A stretch of DNA of 64,000 nt from Bacteroidota bacterium (GTDB lineage Bacteria; Bacteroidota; Bacteroidia; Chitinophagales; Chitinophagaceae): contig CANGFA010000004.1 in the NCBI GenBank assembly GCA_947453145.1, positions 1 to 64,000 on the forward strand, given 5' to 3'. The translations under genes and the position numbers were made by a program. Below the pieces are notes generated by a model. That model was not told the origin of the DNA and made no database searches. It saw only the letters and a list, made by a program, of their open reading frames with translations. This document shows, piece after piece, positions 38,701 through 46,521 of this stretch (position 1 is the stretch's first letter; each line of letters begins with the position of its first letter).

Positions 38701-39524
38701 CTGCTAGTAGTCCTAATCCTGCGATTGGCGCCTCCTCATTTGTGGCAGGCGACACAGGTCGTATTTATGCATTGAACTTAAATATTCCAAAAGCAGGTGA
38801 CTATATTATCATCTCTAAATGTGATAGTGCAAGTTTATTTAGAAACAATGGTGCAGCCGATCCTACTTATCCATTAGGCCCCTCCAGACTTATTAGTTTT
38901 ACCGGGAATAGTGTTGCTGCCGCATCAGGAAATTATCAAAACTATTTTTACTTCTTTTATAATACACAAGTGAGCTCGTTGGATGGTTTAACCACACCTA
39001 CGTTAGTTAATGTTACAACAAATAATAAGCCTACTATCACACAAAGTGGCGATAGTCTTATATGCTCTGCAGGCAGCGCTTATCAATGGTATTTGAACGA
39101 TTCATTAATAACTGGTGCTACTAAACAATCTTATAAGCCAACCAGAAATGCAATGTATAAAGTGGCAACGATAACGATTGCGGGAGATTGTCAAAACGTA
39201 TCAGATAATAAACTAATTTTGGTGACGGATGTTGCGGAAGCAAGTGCAAAAGAAATTAGCCTCAAAATTACTTCCTACGATTATGTTGAGAATTTAATTA
39301 GAGGCAATACCTTTTATATTCAATTTAGCAATATCCAAACTCAGGGGATAAGTTTAGAAATAATCAATTCCATGGGTAGCAAGGTTTTCCAAAAGGAAAA
39401 TCTAATTAACCAAAGAACCCCGCAACATATTAGTATTGGAAGTTTAAATTCAGGCATTTACTTTGTCAAAATTTACGCGAACAATAAAGTATATGTTCAA
39501 AGGGTTTTTATTACGAATAATTAA
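35748..39524 (+). CDS. Secreted S8 (subtilisin-like) protease with T9SS sorting domain
   Basis: A 1258-residue secreted protease. Signal peptide 1-20 (ending SLFA). The subtilase triad appears complete: Asp124 in GVWDES, His154 in HPTHVAGI and Ser376 in SGTSMAAPGAAGS, with Asn262 in SAGNNRN as oxyanion residue. A P-domain-like beta region follows (about 450-580), then a GEVED-type domain (VFIDYNNNSLFDANETV, about 660-755), CARDB- and Ig-like stretches, and a C-terminal type A sorting domain (IINSMGSKVFQ ... LNSGIYFVKIYANNKVYVQR). It should be exported by the T9SS and processed by PorU. Confidence 0.92.
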   Translation: MRKSFILLLSTAFFFPSLFAQIGTQKVVLSNTAKSLDAESRSSFSDAIIKSKEKGWPVQYKTKNNQTASLIGIDRFGQPIYLTTYADPVQAITTNTNQLWQGGSTGFNLNGSSDSITNRIGVWDESSPRLTHVEFAGRITVKDNASKVVDHPTHVAGIVLGKGVNALAKGMSYGIKGAYAYDWNNDASEMSIAAANGLLISNHSYGTVCGWDYNNDSSRWEFNGRWNEKEDYKFGLYTNSAQSYDSIAYNAPYYLIVKSAGNNRNSAGPAVGQPYWRRDESGKLYNAGNRPDSLSSNNSYETLPTDANAKNILTVGAIGPISGGYLKASDAAMTTFSSWGPTDDGRIKPDIVTDGSSVYSAVSATDSSYNYLSGTSMAAPGAAGSLLLLQELSQKVSPNKFIKAATVKGLAIHTANEAGTTAGPDYKYGWGVLNMSEAATVLNNALTTNNNSSSVDLVYENILQNGQTANFSVTASGAKPLKATIVWTDVKGSVESTLNDTTHRLVNDLDLVIKKGTNTYYPWTLNRAIPDNAAIRGINSIDNVEKVELDSTLVGNTYTISVNHKGTLDRGQQFYSLIISGAGGAAYCASTATNSAGTKMDSISLNNIQFSNTSSNQYIDNSNLFVQGEPGGTIPVFIKLTSVDATNYTRFVKVFIDYNNNSLFDANETVLTSTGVTNGNYTSTISLPNTLTVGKLMKLRIVVTETSSSANVNACNSYPIGETQDYTLKVVSASNDLQMSEVVNPAPGVFKRNAQYVTVKIMNNGSSNQSNIPLSLVVKKGTATILNIAETFKGRLNGFESMNYTFQTPISIDANTTYNITAAANVANDQQVNNNSLTTSIVSAADITSPTGTAVICNGTLKLNVNSPITGTNYFWYDSSNLYNPIAIGTNTSSSSTASKLYLTQGYQTKLPPYTNTSLAGSGGYNSFSGNYMKLNTTQALTLETTKLYSAYPGKVDFILGTLGTVNTDGSFTYYPIQTVSLNIPASSPNPAIGASSFVAGDTGRIYALNLNIPKAGDYIIISKCDSASLFRNNGAADPTYPLGPSRLISFTGNSVAAASGNYQNYFYFFYNTQVSSLDGLTTPTLVNVTTNNKPTITQSGDSLICSAGSAYQWYLNDSLITGATKQSYKPTRNAMYKVATITIAGDCQNVSDNKLILVTDVAEASAKEISLKITSYDYVENLIRGNTFYIQFSNIQTQGISLEIINSMGSKVFQKENLINQRTPQHISIGSLNSGIYFVKIYANNKVYVQRVFITNN

Positions 39525-39535
39525 AAAGTATTGCT

Positions 39536-40264
39536 ATGGCACTTGAATGGGTAGACGGAGTAATTACAAAAATTGAAAATGAAACGCCCAATACAAAACG
39601 TTTTTATTTTGAAATTCCAAGTATTGAAAAATTTGATTTTATCCCAGGTCAGTTTGTGACCTTGGATTTACCAATACATGAACAGAAAAATAAAAGATGG
39701 AGGAGTTATTCTATTGCTTCCGCACCCAATGGCACCAATACATTTGAACTTGTTATTGTGCATTTAGAAGGAGGATTAGGTACTACCTATTTGTTCAACG
39801 AAGGCGTGGTTGGTTTAAAAGTCACCTTAAGAGGACCTCAAGGCGTATTTACATTACCTAAGAGCTTTGAAAACGATGTATATTTTATTTGTACGGGCAC
39901 AGGTATCGCTCCATTTAGATCTATGATAAGATATATTCATGAACATAAAATTGCGCATAATAATATTCATTTAATATTTGGTTGTAGAAAATTTGAAGAT
40001 GGATTATATATTGACGAATTAAAAGAATTAGAAACAAAAGAACCTGGATTCCATTTCCATCCTTGTTATTCAAGAGAAACTGAAGTGCCTGCCGGCTCTC
40101 ATACAGGCTATGTACACCCAGTATACCAAAAATTATTAGAGAACAATAAGGAAACAGCACATGTTTGGCTTTGTGGTTGGAAAGCAATGATTGATGATGC
40201 GCGTAAGAATATGACAGAATTAGGATTAGATAAAAAACAAGTTCACTTTGAATCCTTCGGTTAA
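39536..40264 (+). CDS. Ferredoxin/flavodoxin-NADP+ reductase-like oxidoreductase
   Basis: A 242-residue FAD- and NAD(P)-binding reductase. The FAD motif RSYSIASAPN lies at about 58-67, and the pyridine-nucleotide motif FICTGTGIAPFRSM at about 118-131. LIFGCRKFEDGLY and the C-terminal VWLCGWKAMIDDARKNM follow the family order. There is no iron-sulphur domain, so it would exchange electrons between NAD(P)H and a soluble carrier such as ferredoxin. It starts 11 nt after the protease gene, although a functional link is not evident. Confidence 0.88.
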   Translation: MALEWVDGVITKIENETPNTKRFYFEIPSIEKFDFIPGQFVTLDLPIHEQKNKRWRSYSIASAPNGTNTFELVIVHLEGGLGTTYLFNEGVVGLKVTLRGPQGVFTLPKSFENDVYFICTGTGIAPFRSMIRYIHEHKIAHNNIHLIFGCRKFEDGLYIDELKELETKEPGFHFHPCYSRETEVPAGSHTGYVHPVYQKLLENNKETAHVWLCGWKAMIDDARKNMTELGLDKKQVHFESFG

Positions 40265-40336
40265 GAAGAAGAAGATGCGTAGCATCTGATGAATGTAGAA
40301 AAGTATTAGCCATCTGATGATAGAACACTATTCCCC

Positions 40337-40374
40337 AAAAAAAGGCCTCAGTCCATAATCGAGGCCTTTTTTTT
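40337..40374. terminator. Bidirectional terminator between the reductase gene and glyS
   Basis: Arms 40337-40349 and 40361-40373, a 13-bp stem with A and T tracts, between convergent genes. Confidence 0.85.
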
Positions 40375-40394
40375 ATATATCTATAGTTAAATGA

Positions 40395-41843
40395 TTAGTT
40401 GATAGCTTCTAACACCAAAGACTTCACTTTACTCATAGGAATACGCTCTTGTGTCATAGAATCTCGGTGACGTATGGTTACAGTACCGTCTTCTTTTGTT
40501 TGATGGTCAATGGTTACGCAGAAAGGTGTGCCAATAGCATCCTGACGACGATATCTTTTACCAATCGCATCCTTTTCTTCATAAAAGCAATGGAATGATT
40601 TCTTACATTCGTCCATTAATTCTTTGGCTAATTCTGGTAAGCCGTCTTTTTTAGTTAATGGTAGAATAGCTAATTTATTAGGTGCAATTCTTGCAGGCAA
40701 ATGCAATACCACTCTTGAATCGGTAGTGCCGTCCTCTTTGTTGATTGTTTCTTCTTCATAGGAATTAGACAGGATCAATAAGAACATTCTATCTAATCCA
40801 ATTGATGTTTCAATTACATAAGGAATATAATGCTGGTTAATTTCGGTATCGAAATATTGCATTTTCTTTTTGCTAAACTCCTGATGACGACTTAAATCAA
40901 AATCGGTACGAGAGTGAATACCCTCTACTTCCTTAAATCCAAATGGGAATTCGAATTCAATATCCAATGCCGCATCGGCATAGTGCGCTAATTTTACATG
41001 GTCGTGGAAACGATACTTGTTTGAGGGTATCCCTAGGCTTAAATGCCAATTCATACGCTCATTTTTCCAATGCTCGTACCATTCTTTTTGGGTACCCGGC
41101 TTTATGAAAAATTGCATTTCCATTTGCTCAAACTCACGCATTCTAAATATAAACTGACGCGCCACGATTTCATTTCTGAAAGCCTTTCCTGTTTGTGCAA
41201 TACCAAAAGGAATTTTCATCCTTGCCGTTTTTTGCACATTTAAAAAGTTTACAAAAATACCTTGTGCCGTTTCGGGTCTTAGATAAATCGTATTCGCATC
41301 TTCGGCAACTGAACCTAATTCGGTAGAGAACATTAAGTTAAATTGACGAATTTCAGTCCAATTACCGGTACCACTAACACTACAATGAATTTTATTTGCC
41401 TCAATTAATGTTTTCAAGCCAGCAAAATCATCATTGGCCAATAAAGCATCCATATCCATAATTAATTTATCGGCTCCGGCTTGATCTCCTTTCTCGATCA
41501 TCTTTTCCGCATGCGCTTCAATTAAATGATCTACACGATACCTTTTTTTACTATCCTTATTGTCTATTAATGGGTCGCTAAAACTATCTACGTGACCACT
41601 TGCTTTCCAAGTAGTAGGATGCATGAATATAGCGGCATCAATGCCGACTATATTTTCATTCATTTGCGTCATGGAATTCCACCAATAATCACGAATGTTC
41701 TTTTTTAATTGAGCGCCATAAGGACCGTAATCATATACGGCACTTAATCCATCATATATTTCACTGCTCGGAAATACAAAACCATATTCCTTTGCATGTG
41801 ATATAATTGCTTGTAATGTATTGTCTGTTGGGGTCTTACTCAT
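40395..41843 (-). CDS. glyS: Glycyl-tRNA synthetase (alpha2 type)
   Basis: Class II aminoacyl-tRNA synthetase charging tRNA-Gly, in the single-chain form (482 residues). FVFPSSEIYDGLSAVYDYGP is at the N-terminus; motif 2 includes GIAQTGKAFRNEI; the REFEQMEMQFF segment contacts glycine; motif 3 is TSIGLDRMFL. The anticodon-binding domain is C-terminal. ATG 41843 (MSKTPTDN) is preferred over a TTG at 41852, because that TTG is part of the promoter box. Confidence 0.95.
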   Translation of the reverse strand: MSKTPTDNTLQAIISHAKEYGFVFPSSEIYDGLSAVYDYGPYGAQLKKNIRDYWWNSMTQMNENIVGIDAAIFMHPTTWKASGHVDSFSDPLIDNKDSKKRYRVDHLIEAHAEKMIEKGDQAGADKLIMDMDALLANDDFAGLKTLIEANKIHCSVSGTGNWTEIRQFNLMFSTELGSVAEDANTIYLRPETAQGIFVNFLNVQKTARMKIPFGIAQTGKAFRNEIVARQFIFRMREFEQMEMQFFIKPGTQKEWYEHWKNERMNWHLSLGIPSNKYRFHDHVKLAHYADAALDIEFEFPFGFKEVEGIHSRTDFDLSRHQEFSKKKMQYFDTEINQHYIPYVIETSIGLDRMFLLILSNSYEEETINKEDGTTDSRVVLHLPARIAPNKLAILPLTKKDGLPELAKELMDECKKSFHCFYEEKDAIGKRYRRQDAIGTPFCVTIDHQTKEDGTVTIRHRDSMTQERIPMSKVKSLVLEAIN

Positions 41844-41849
41844 AGTGGA

Positions 41850-41857
41850 CAAAGATA
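41850..41857 (-). promoter_or_regulatory. Promoter -7 box of glyS
   Basis: TATCTTTG on the minus strand, 6 nt before the chosen ATG. It overlaps the alternative TTG start, which argues against that start. Confidence 0.65.
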
Positions 41858-41869
41858 AGGAGGAATCAA

Positions 41870-42211
41870 TTATCGGTGTAATTTTTCGTTGTTTTGATGG
41901 CGCGTCGCATCCCTGTTGGTTTTCTTGAGTATATTTTTCTCTAAAGCGGTGGCTAAATCTATGCCTGTTTGATTAGCCAAACAGATTAGTACAAATAATA
42001 CGTCTGCCATTTCATCGGCCAACAAAAGTTCTTCTTCTTTATTTTTAAAAGACTGTTCACCATATTTACGAACCATAATTCTGGATAGTTCCCCCACTTC
42101 TTCCATGAGGATACCCAAATTAGTGAGCTCACTAAAATATTTAACGCCAATTGTTTTAATCCATACATCTACCTGTTCTTGCGCTTGTTGAATAGTTAAC
42201 TCATTTGCCAT
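41870..42211 (-). CDS. MazG-like nucleotide pyrophosphohydrolase
   Basis: A 113-residue all-alpha NTP pyrophosphohydrolase. The metal-binding motifs are EEVGELSR (EExxE type) and ADEMADVLFV (ExxD type), the pattern of the MazG/dUTPase-like superfamily. Likely removes pyrophosphate from a non-canonical or surplus nucleotide; the substrate is unknown. It follows dtd after 10 nt in a two-gene operon, so both may serve a quality-control role. Confidence 0.88.
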   Translation of the reverse strand: MANELTIQQAQEQVDVWIKTIGVKYFSELTNLGILMEEVGELSRIMVRKYGEQSFKNKEEELLLADEMADVLFVLICLANQTGIDLATALEKNILKKTNRDATRHQNNEKLHR

Positions 42212-42221
42212 AAATCATTTT

Positions 42222-42674
42222 TTATTCTTTATTTTTTGAATCTATTGTAATAGTAACGGGTCCATCATTAATTAAGGACACTTTCATGTCTGCACCAAAT
42301 TTTCCAGTTTGAATAGAGGCGCCTAAATCTTTTTCCAACTGAAGAATCATTTGTTCATAAAGGGGTATGGAAATTTCCGGCTTGGCAGCCGCAATATAAG
42401 AGGGCCTATTCCCTTTTTTAGTGGATGCATGTAAAGTAAACTGACTCACTAATAAAATACCACCGCCTACTTCCAACAAACTTTTATTCATCACCCCCTG
42501 CTCATCCTCAAAAATGCGCATTTGTACAATTTTGTTAGAAAGCCATTCTATATCGTTTTTATCATCCTCATTTACAATGCCAACTAAAACCATTAAGCCC
42601 TTTTGGATTTGACCCACAATTGCACCCTCCACGATCACATTTGCTTCTAATACCCTTTGAATTACCACTCTCAT
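42222..42674 (-). CDS. dtd: D-aminoacyl-tRNA deacylase
   Basis: A 150-residue enzyme that removes D-amino acids (and glycine) from mischarged tRNAs. The N-terminus MRVVIQRVLEANV, the SQFTLHASTKKGNRPSY catalytic segment and the C-terminal NDGPVTI with the cross-subunit Gly-cis-Pro motif are all present. The length is normal. First gene of an operon with the MazG-like gene, with its own promoter box. Confidence 0.96.
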   Translation of the reverse strand: MRVVIQRVLEANVIVEGAIVGQIQKGLMVLVGIVNEDDKNDIEWLSNKIVQMRIFEDEQGVMNKSLLEVGGGILLVSQFTLHASTKKGNRPSYIAAAKPEISIPLYEQMILQLEKDLGASIQTGKFGADMKVSLINDGPVTITIDSKNKE

Positions 42675-42702
42675 ACATTCGGTTTTACGCCATGAAGATA
42701 AA

Positions 42703-42710
42703 CAAAACTA
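42703..42710 (-). promoter_or_regulatory. Promoter -7 box of the dtd operon
   Basis: TAGTTTTG on the minus strand matches TAnnTTTG and ends 28 nt before the dtd ATG. Confidence 0.55.
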
Positions 42711-42741
42711 TTTTCACTAATTTAGCTGTAATTTCAATCCC

Positions 42742-44226
42742 TTGAGTAGTATAAAAAAATTAGCCAGTCAAACCATGTGGTATGGATTAAGTTCCATAGC
42801 AGCCCGTTTTATTAGCTATTTGCTAACACCTTATTTAACCCTAAAGCTTACCGAAGCTGCCTATGGGGAACAGGCTATTGTCTACTCCTTTATCCCCTTT
42901 TTAAATGTGATTGTAACACATGGAATGGAAACGGCTTATTTCCGTTTTGGTTCTAAGGAAAATGAAGAAAAAATATACCATACCAGCAGTTTTTCCATGA
43001 TTATAGTAACCGCATTGGTTGTTACTGGTTTACTCATTTGGGGAGGACCCATTGCCACTTTATTACAAATTAATTTACATCCCGAATACATCAAATTAGT
43101 TGCCTGGGTAGTTGCCTTAGATGCATTAACCACCATCCCTTTTTCCAGATTAAGATTGGAAGGAAGACCCAAAAAATATGCATTCATAAAAGTGGGTGGC
43201 ATTCTAATAAATATATTTGCAACCTACACCCTTATTAGTTTGCTACCCCAATATGCAAGTTCACATACTGGTAGTTATATAGCTAGTTTATATGTACCAG
43301 GTTATGAAGTAGGTTACATATTAATTGCAAATGTTTTACAAAATATTTTTGTTTTGCTGCTCTTGCAAAAAGAAATTCGTTCCTTACGCTTTCAAATAGA
43401 CTATAAGCTTTGGAGTCAAATGATGCTATATGCACTTCCTCTCATTTTAGTTGGCTTTGGAGGTATGATTAATGAAACTATGGACCGTATTATGTTAGGC
43501 TGGTGGGCGAATGGTGGCAGTCCCGAAGCCAATAAGGCATTGGTGGGCACCTATAGCGCATGTTATAAATTAGCCATATTAATTACCATATCTATTCAGG
43601 CTTTTAGAATGGGGGCCGAGCCATTCTTTTTTAAACAAGCACAAACCGATAATGCTCAAAAAACATATGCAAGGGTGATGAAATTTTTTGTCATCACATT
43701 ATGTATAATGTTTTTAGGTGTAGTATTATTCTTAGATATCTGGAAAGCATTTATCCGTAATCCCAATATGTATGTGGGTTTAAGAGTAGTTCCCATATTA
43801 TTAATGGCCAATATGTTTTTAGGCGTATACTATAACTTAAGTATCTGGTATAAGCTGAGTAATAAAACCATGGCGGGAGCTTGGATTACTTTATTAGGAG
43901 CCGTAATTACCATTGCTATTAATTTCTTACTTATTCCACGTTATGGATATATGGCTAGCGCATGGGCTACTTTCCTTTGTTATGGAACCATGATGGTGGT
44001 GAGTTATAAATGGGGACAGAAAGTATATTTTATCCCTTATGCAACTAAAAAACTAATTGCCTATTTTGTTATTGCCCTACTCCTTTATAGTATCAATTTA
44101 TTTATCCTTTGGGTGTCTAGCAATAAAGCATTTAATTATTTATTTGCAAGTATTTTGTTAGTTGGATTTATTGCATTTGTAGCAAGGGTTGAGAAGAAAG
44201 AATTAAAACTCATTTTTAATAAATAA
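42742..44226 (+). CDS. Polysaccharide/oligosaccharide flippase (MATE-like fold)
   Basis: A 494-residue inner-membrane protein with 12-14 hydrophobic segments, of the Wzx/polysaccharide-biosynthesis family that flips lipid-linked sugars across the membrane. The start is a TTG (product SSIKKLASQTMWYGLSS), supported because the KKLASQT opening is the usual start of such flippases in this phylum; the first ATG, 33 nt in, would cut the first helix. GFGGMINETMDRIMLGWW and YLLTPYLT are family-like. The gene 3 nt downstream is unrelated in function. Confidence 0.85.
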   Translation: MSSIKKLASQTMWYGLSSIAARFISYLLTPYLTLKLTEAAYGEQAIVYSFIPFLNVIVTHGMETAYFRFGSKENEEKIYHTSSFSMIIVTALVVTGLLIWGGPIATLLQINLHPEYIKLVAWVVALDALTTIPFSRLRLEGRPKKYAFIKVGGILINIFATYTLISLLPQYASSHTGSYIASLYVPGYEVGYILIANVLQNIFVLLLLQKEIRSLRFQIDYKLWSQMMLYALPLILVGFGGMINETMDRIMLGWWANGGSPEANKALVGTYSACYKLAILITISIQAFRMGAEPFFFKQAQTDNAQKTYARVMKFFVITLCIMFLGVVLFLDIWKAFIRNPNMYVGLRVVPILLMANMFLGVYYNLSIWYKLSNKTMAGAWITLLGAVITIAINFLLIPRYGYMASAWATFLCYGTMMVVSYKWGQKVYFIPYATKKLIAYFVIALLLYSINLFILWVSSNKAFNYLFASILLVGFIAFVARVEKKELKLIFNK

Positions 44227-44229
44227 AGC

Positions 44230-44706
44230 ATGGCCGAAGATTTAAGCATTTTAAAAGGAAGTAAAAAAGAACAATACGAATCCCTTATTCCACAAATAGA
44301 AGGTTTGCTTTATGGTGAAAATAATTTAATCGCTAACCTAGCGAATATCAGTGCAGCTTTAAAAGAACAATTTAATTGGTTGTGGGTAGGTTTTTATTGG
44401 GTGCATGGAAATGAATTGGTATTAGGGCCTTTTCAAGGACCTGTTGCTTGTACTAGGATAAAAAAAGGCCGAGGTGTTTGCGGTGGTGCTTGGGAACAAG
44501 GAAAAACTTTAATTGTAGAGGATGTAGAAAAGTTTCCGGGGCATATTGCTTGTAGCAGTGCATCCAAATCTGAAATAGTAGTGCCCGTTTATCATAATGG
44601 AATGATTGTTGGGGTTTTAGATGTTGACAGCGAATTATTGGCACATTTTGATGAAAACGATGAATTGTTTTTAGAAAAAATAGTAGGATTGATTCCACAT
44701 TTTTAA
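44230..44706 (+). CDS. msrC: Free methionine-(R)-sulfoxide reductase (GAF domain)
   Basis: A 158-residue single GAF-domain enzyme that reduces free L-methionine-(R)-sulfoxide. Three cysteines, Cys74 (GPVACTRI), Cys84 (GRGVCGGAW) and Cys108 (GHIACSS), have spacings of 10 and 24, as I recall them for the characterised fRMsr enzymes. WLWVGFYWV and VPVYHNGMIVGVLDVDSE are also family-typical. Likely protects the methionine pool from oxidation. It starts 3 nt after the flippase gene. Confidence 0.93.
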   Translation: MAEDLSILKGSKKEQYESLIPQIEGLLYGENNLIANLANISAALKEQFNWLWVGFYWVHGNELVLGPFQGPVACTRIKKGRGVCGGAWEQGKTLIVEDVEKFPGHIACSSASKSEIVVPVYHNGMIVGVLDVDSELLAHFDENDELFLEKIVGLIPHF

Positions 44707-44768
44707 GCAACAAATGACCGAATGGGTTGGTGGACTTAAAAAGTAGCCGAAAAATTAAAAAAATCAAT

Positions 44769-44776
44769 TAAGTTTG
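44769..44776 (+). promoter_or_regulatory. Promoter -7 box of tRNA-Leu
   Basis: TAAGTTTG matches TAnnTTTG and ends 10 nt before the tRNA 5' end, matching the spacing at tRNA-Ser. Confidence 0.7.
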
Positions 44777-44786
44777 CAACCCCTAA

Positions 44787-44868
44787 GCGGATGTGGCGAA
44801 ATTGGCAGACGCACTAGACTTAGGATCTAGCGCCGCGAGGCGTGTGGGTTCGACCCCCTCCATCCGCA
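44787..44868 (+). tRNA. tRNA-Leu(TAG)
   Basis: An 82-nt class II tRNA. Acceptor arms GCGGATG/CATCCGC pair perfectly, with discriminator A. The anticodon stem CTAGA/TCTAG encloses CTTAGGA, giving anticodon TAG. The long variable arm CGCCGCGAGGCG and T arm GGGTTCGACCCC are present. CCA is not encoded. Confidence 0.97.
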
Positions 44869-44881
44869 CAGTTTTATCCCT

Positions 44882-44915
44882 AAAAGCCCTTTTCTAAACA
44901 AGAAGAGGGCTTTTT
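44882..44915 (+). terminator. Terminator of tRNA-Leu
   Basis: Arms 44882-44895 and 44901-44914 (14 bp, one G-T pair), 5-nt loop, followed by T on the plus strand. Confidence 0.8.
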
Positions 44916-44951
44916 CTTTGGAAAAACCACCCCTTTTTAGCTGTAAAAACC

Positions 44952-44959
44952 TACCTTTG
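44952..44959 (+). promoter_or_regulatory. Promoter -7 box of tig
   Basis: TACCTTTG, an exact TAnnTTTG match, 43 nt before the tig ATG. Confidence 0.7.
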
Positions 44960-45002
44960 CCCCCCTTAAACACTACAAATAAGCAGCAAAAAAAGTAAGA
45001 TT

Positions 45003-46364
45003 ATGGCAACGATAAAAAGAAGCAACATTGCACCATTAAATGACAAGTTAACAGTAACTATTGCAAAAGAGGACTACCTAAAAGGTTTTGAAACCAGCTT
45101 AAAAAAGTATTCAAAAACGGCAAACATACCTGGTTTTAGAAAAGGAATGGTACCTGCTGGTTTAATTAAAAAAATGTACGGACAATCCGTTTTTCAGGAC
45201 GAAGTAATCAAGACCGTGGAAAACGAAATGAACCAATATATCGCAAAAGAGAAATTAGAAATATTTGCACAACCCCTACCTGTCACTGCCGAGTTTCCGA
45301 ATATGGATGTAAATAATCCTAGTAGTTATGACTTTTCTTTTGAAGTGGGATTAAAGCCTGCTTTTACAATTGACACTAAAGGTATAAAAGCAACTCGTTT
45401 CAAAATTGAAGCAACAGACGATATGGTGAATGCCGAAGTGGAGCGTTTACAAATTCGCAACGGCAATATGACAGAGCCTGAAGTTTCTGAGAGCGAAGAG
45501 AATGTATTAAATGTAACATTCGCTGAATCAGATAAAGACGGCAATGAAATAGAGGAAGGTTTATCAAAAGACAATTCTTTATTAATTAAATATTTTGCGC
45601 CAAAAGCAAGAAAAGAATTTATTGGTAAGAAAAATGGCGATGCGGTTACAATTCAATTGAGCAAAGCGTTTGAGGAAAAAGAGTTAGATATTATCTTAGG
45701 TGATTTAGGTTTAACAAAGGATCAAGCAGACAAGTATTTTAAATTGACAATTACCAAAGTAGGTATCGTAGAAAAAGCGCCGTTGGATGAAACTTTATTC
45801 ACTGTAACCTATCCAAATCAAACTATTACAACAGAAGCTGAATTTAGAGCTGCCGTAAAAAAAGATATTGAAGGTTACTATGAAGGTCAGTCTCGTAATC
45901 AATTGCATGATCAAATTTATCATGCCTTAATTGATCATACAAAAATGGAATTCCCAACCGATTTCTTAAAACGTTGGTTACAAAATGGGGGTGAAAAACA
46001 AAGAACTGCCGAAGAAGCAGAAAAAGAATACCCAGTATTCCAAGATCAATTAAAATGGACATTAATTAGCACTCAATTAATAGCAGATCATAAAATTGAA
46101 GTAGTTGCGGAAGATTTAAAAGATTTTGCAAAACAACAATTATTAAGTTACATGGGTGGACAATTAGGTGCATTGGGTGACAATGATAAGTGGTTGGAAG
46201 ATTATGCTGCAAGAATGATGCAGGATAGAAAATTTGTAGAAGATAGCTACCATCGTATTAGTACCGACAAATTGTTCAAAGCCATCGAAGGGGAAGTAAG
46301 TGCAAAAGAAGAAAAAATTGCAGCTGATAAATTTGCTGAAAAATTACAACAGCACCATCATTAA
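45003..46364 (+). CDS. tig: Trigger factor
   Basis: Ribosome-associated chaperone of 453 residues that receives nascent chains at the tunnel exit. The N-terminal ribosome-binding domain carries NIPGFRKGMVPAGLI (GFRxGxxP signature, about 40-55). The middle region, where FKBP-like isomerases sit, is divergent, and the C-terminal helical domain is Gln/Lys-rich and ends QQHHH. Divergent forms are usual in Bacteroidota. It heads a region with clpP, a second clpP and clpX, but has its own terminator. Confidence 0.92.
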   Translation: MATIKRSNIAPLNDKLTVTIAKEDYLKGFETSLKKYSKTANIPGFRKGMVPAGLIKKMYGQSVFQDEVIKTVENEMNQYIAKEKLEIFAQPLPVTAEFPNMDVNNPSSYDFSFEVGLKPAFTIDTKGIKATRFKIEATDDMVNAEVERLQIRNGNMTEPEVSESEENVLNVTFAESDKDGNEIEEGLSKDNSLLIKYFAPKARKEFIGKKNGDAVTIQLSKAFEEKELDIILGDLGLTKDQADKYFKLTITKVGIVEKAPLDETLFTVTYPNQTITTEAEFRAAVKKDIEGYYEGQSRNQLHDQIYHALIDHTKMEFPTDFLKRWLQNGGEKQRTAEEAEKEYPVFQDQLKWTLISTQLIADHKIEVVAEDLKDFAKQQLLSYMGGQLGALGDNDKWLEDYAARMMQDRKFVEDSYHRISTDKLFKAIEGEVSAKEEKIAADKFAEKLQQHHH

Positions 46365-46400
46365 TCAATTTAATAGCTATTTAATAGCTATTAAATTGAT
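46364..46400. repeat. 16-bp perfect inverted repeat after tig
   Basis: Arms 46364-46379 and 46385-46400 with a 5-nt spacer, beginning at the last base of the tig stop codon. Only A+T-rich pairs and no T-tract; a separate classic terminator follows at 46406. Confidence 0.8.
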
Positions 46401-46405
46401 ATTCA

Positions 46406-46437
46406 AGACCCTTCCTTTAAATGAAGGGTCTTTTTTT
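46406..46437 (+). terminator. Terminator of tig
   Basis: Arms AGACCCTTC (46406-46414) and GAAGGGTCT (46423-46431), 8-nt loop, then a run of seven T (46431-46437). Confidence 0.9.
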
Positions 46438-46492
46438 GTCTAAATGACCCAAGTTTGGCACCCTTTTTGTACTAGCTTAAGCGAAAGCGTTT

Positions 46493-46500
46493 TACCTTTA
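46493..46500 (+). promoter_or_regulatory. Probable promoter -7 box of the clp operon
   Basis: TACCTTTA differs from TAnnTTTG only in the last base and ends 21 nt before the first clpP ATG. Confidence 0.4.
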
Positions 46501-46521
46501 CAATATCTGAAAAACATATAT

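Noticed and set aside
40265..40336. Short hairpin GATGC-GTA-GCATC and repeated CATCTGATGA before the terminator
   Set aside because: Too short to distinguish from chance; the real terminator is at 40337-40374.
46444..46521. Upstream extension of clpP
   Set aside because: It would cross the probable promoter box, and the extra residues do not resemble ClpP.
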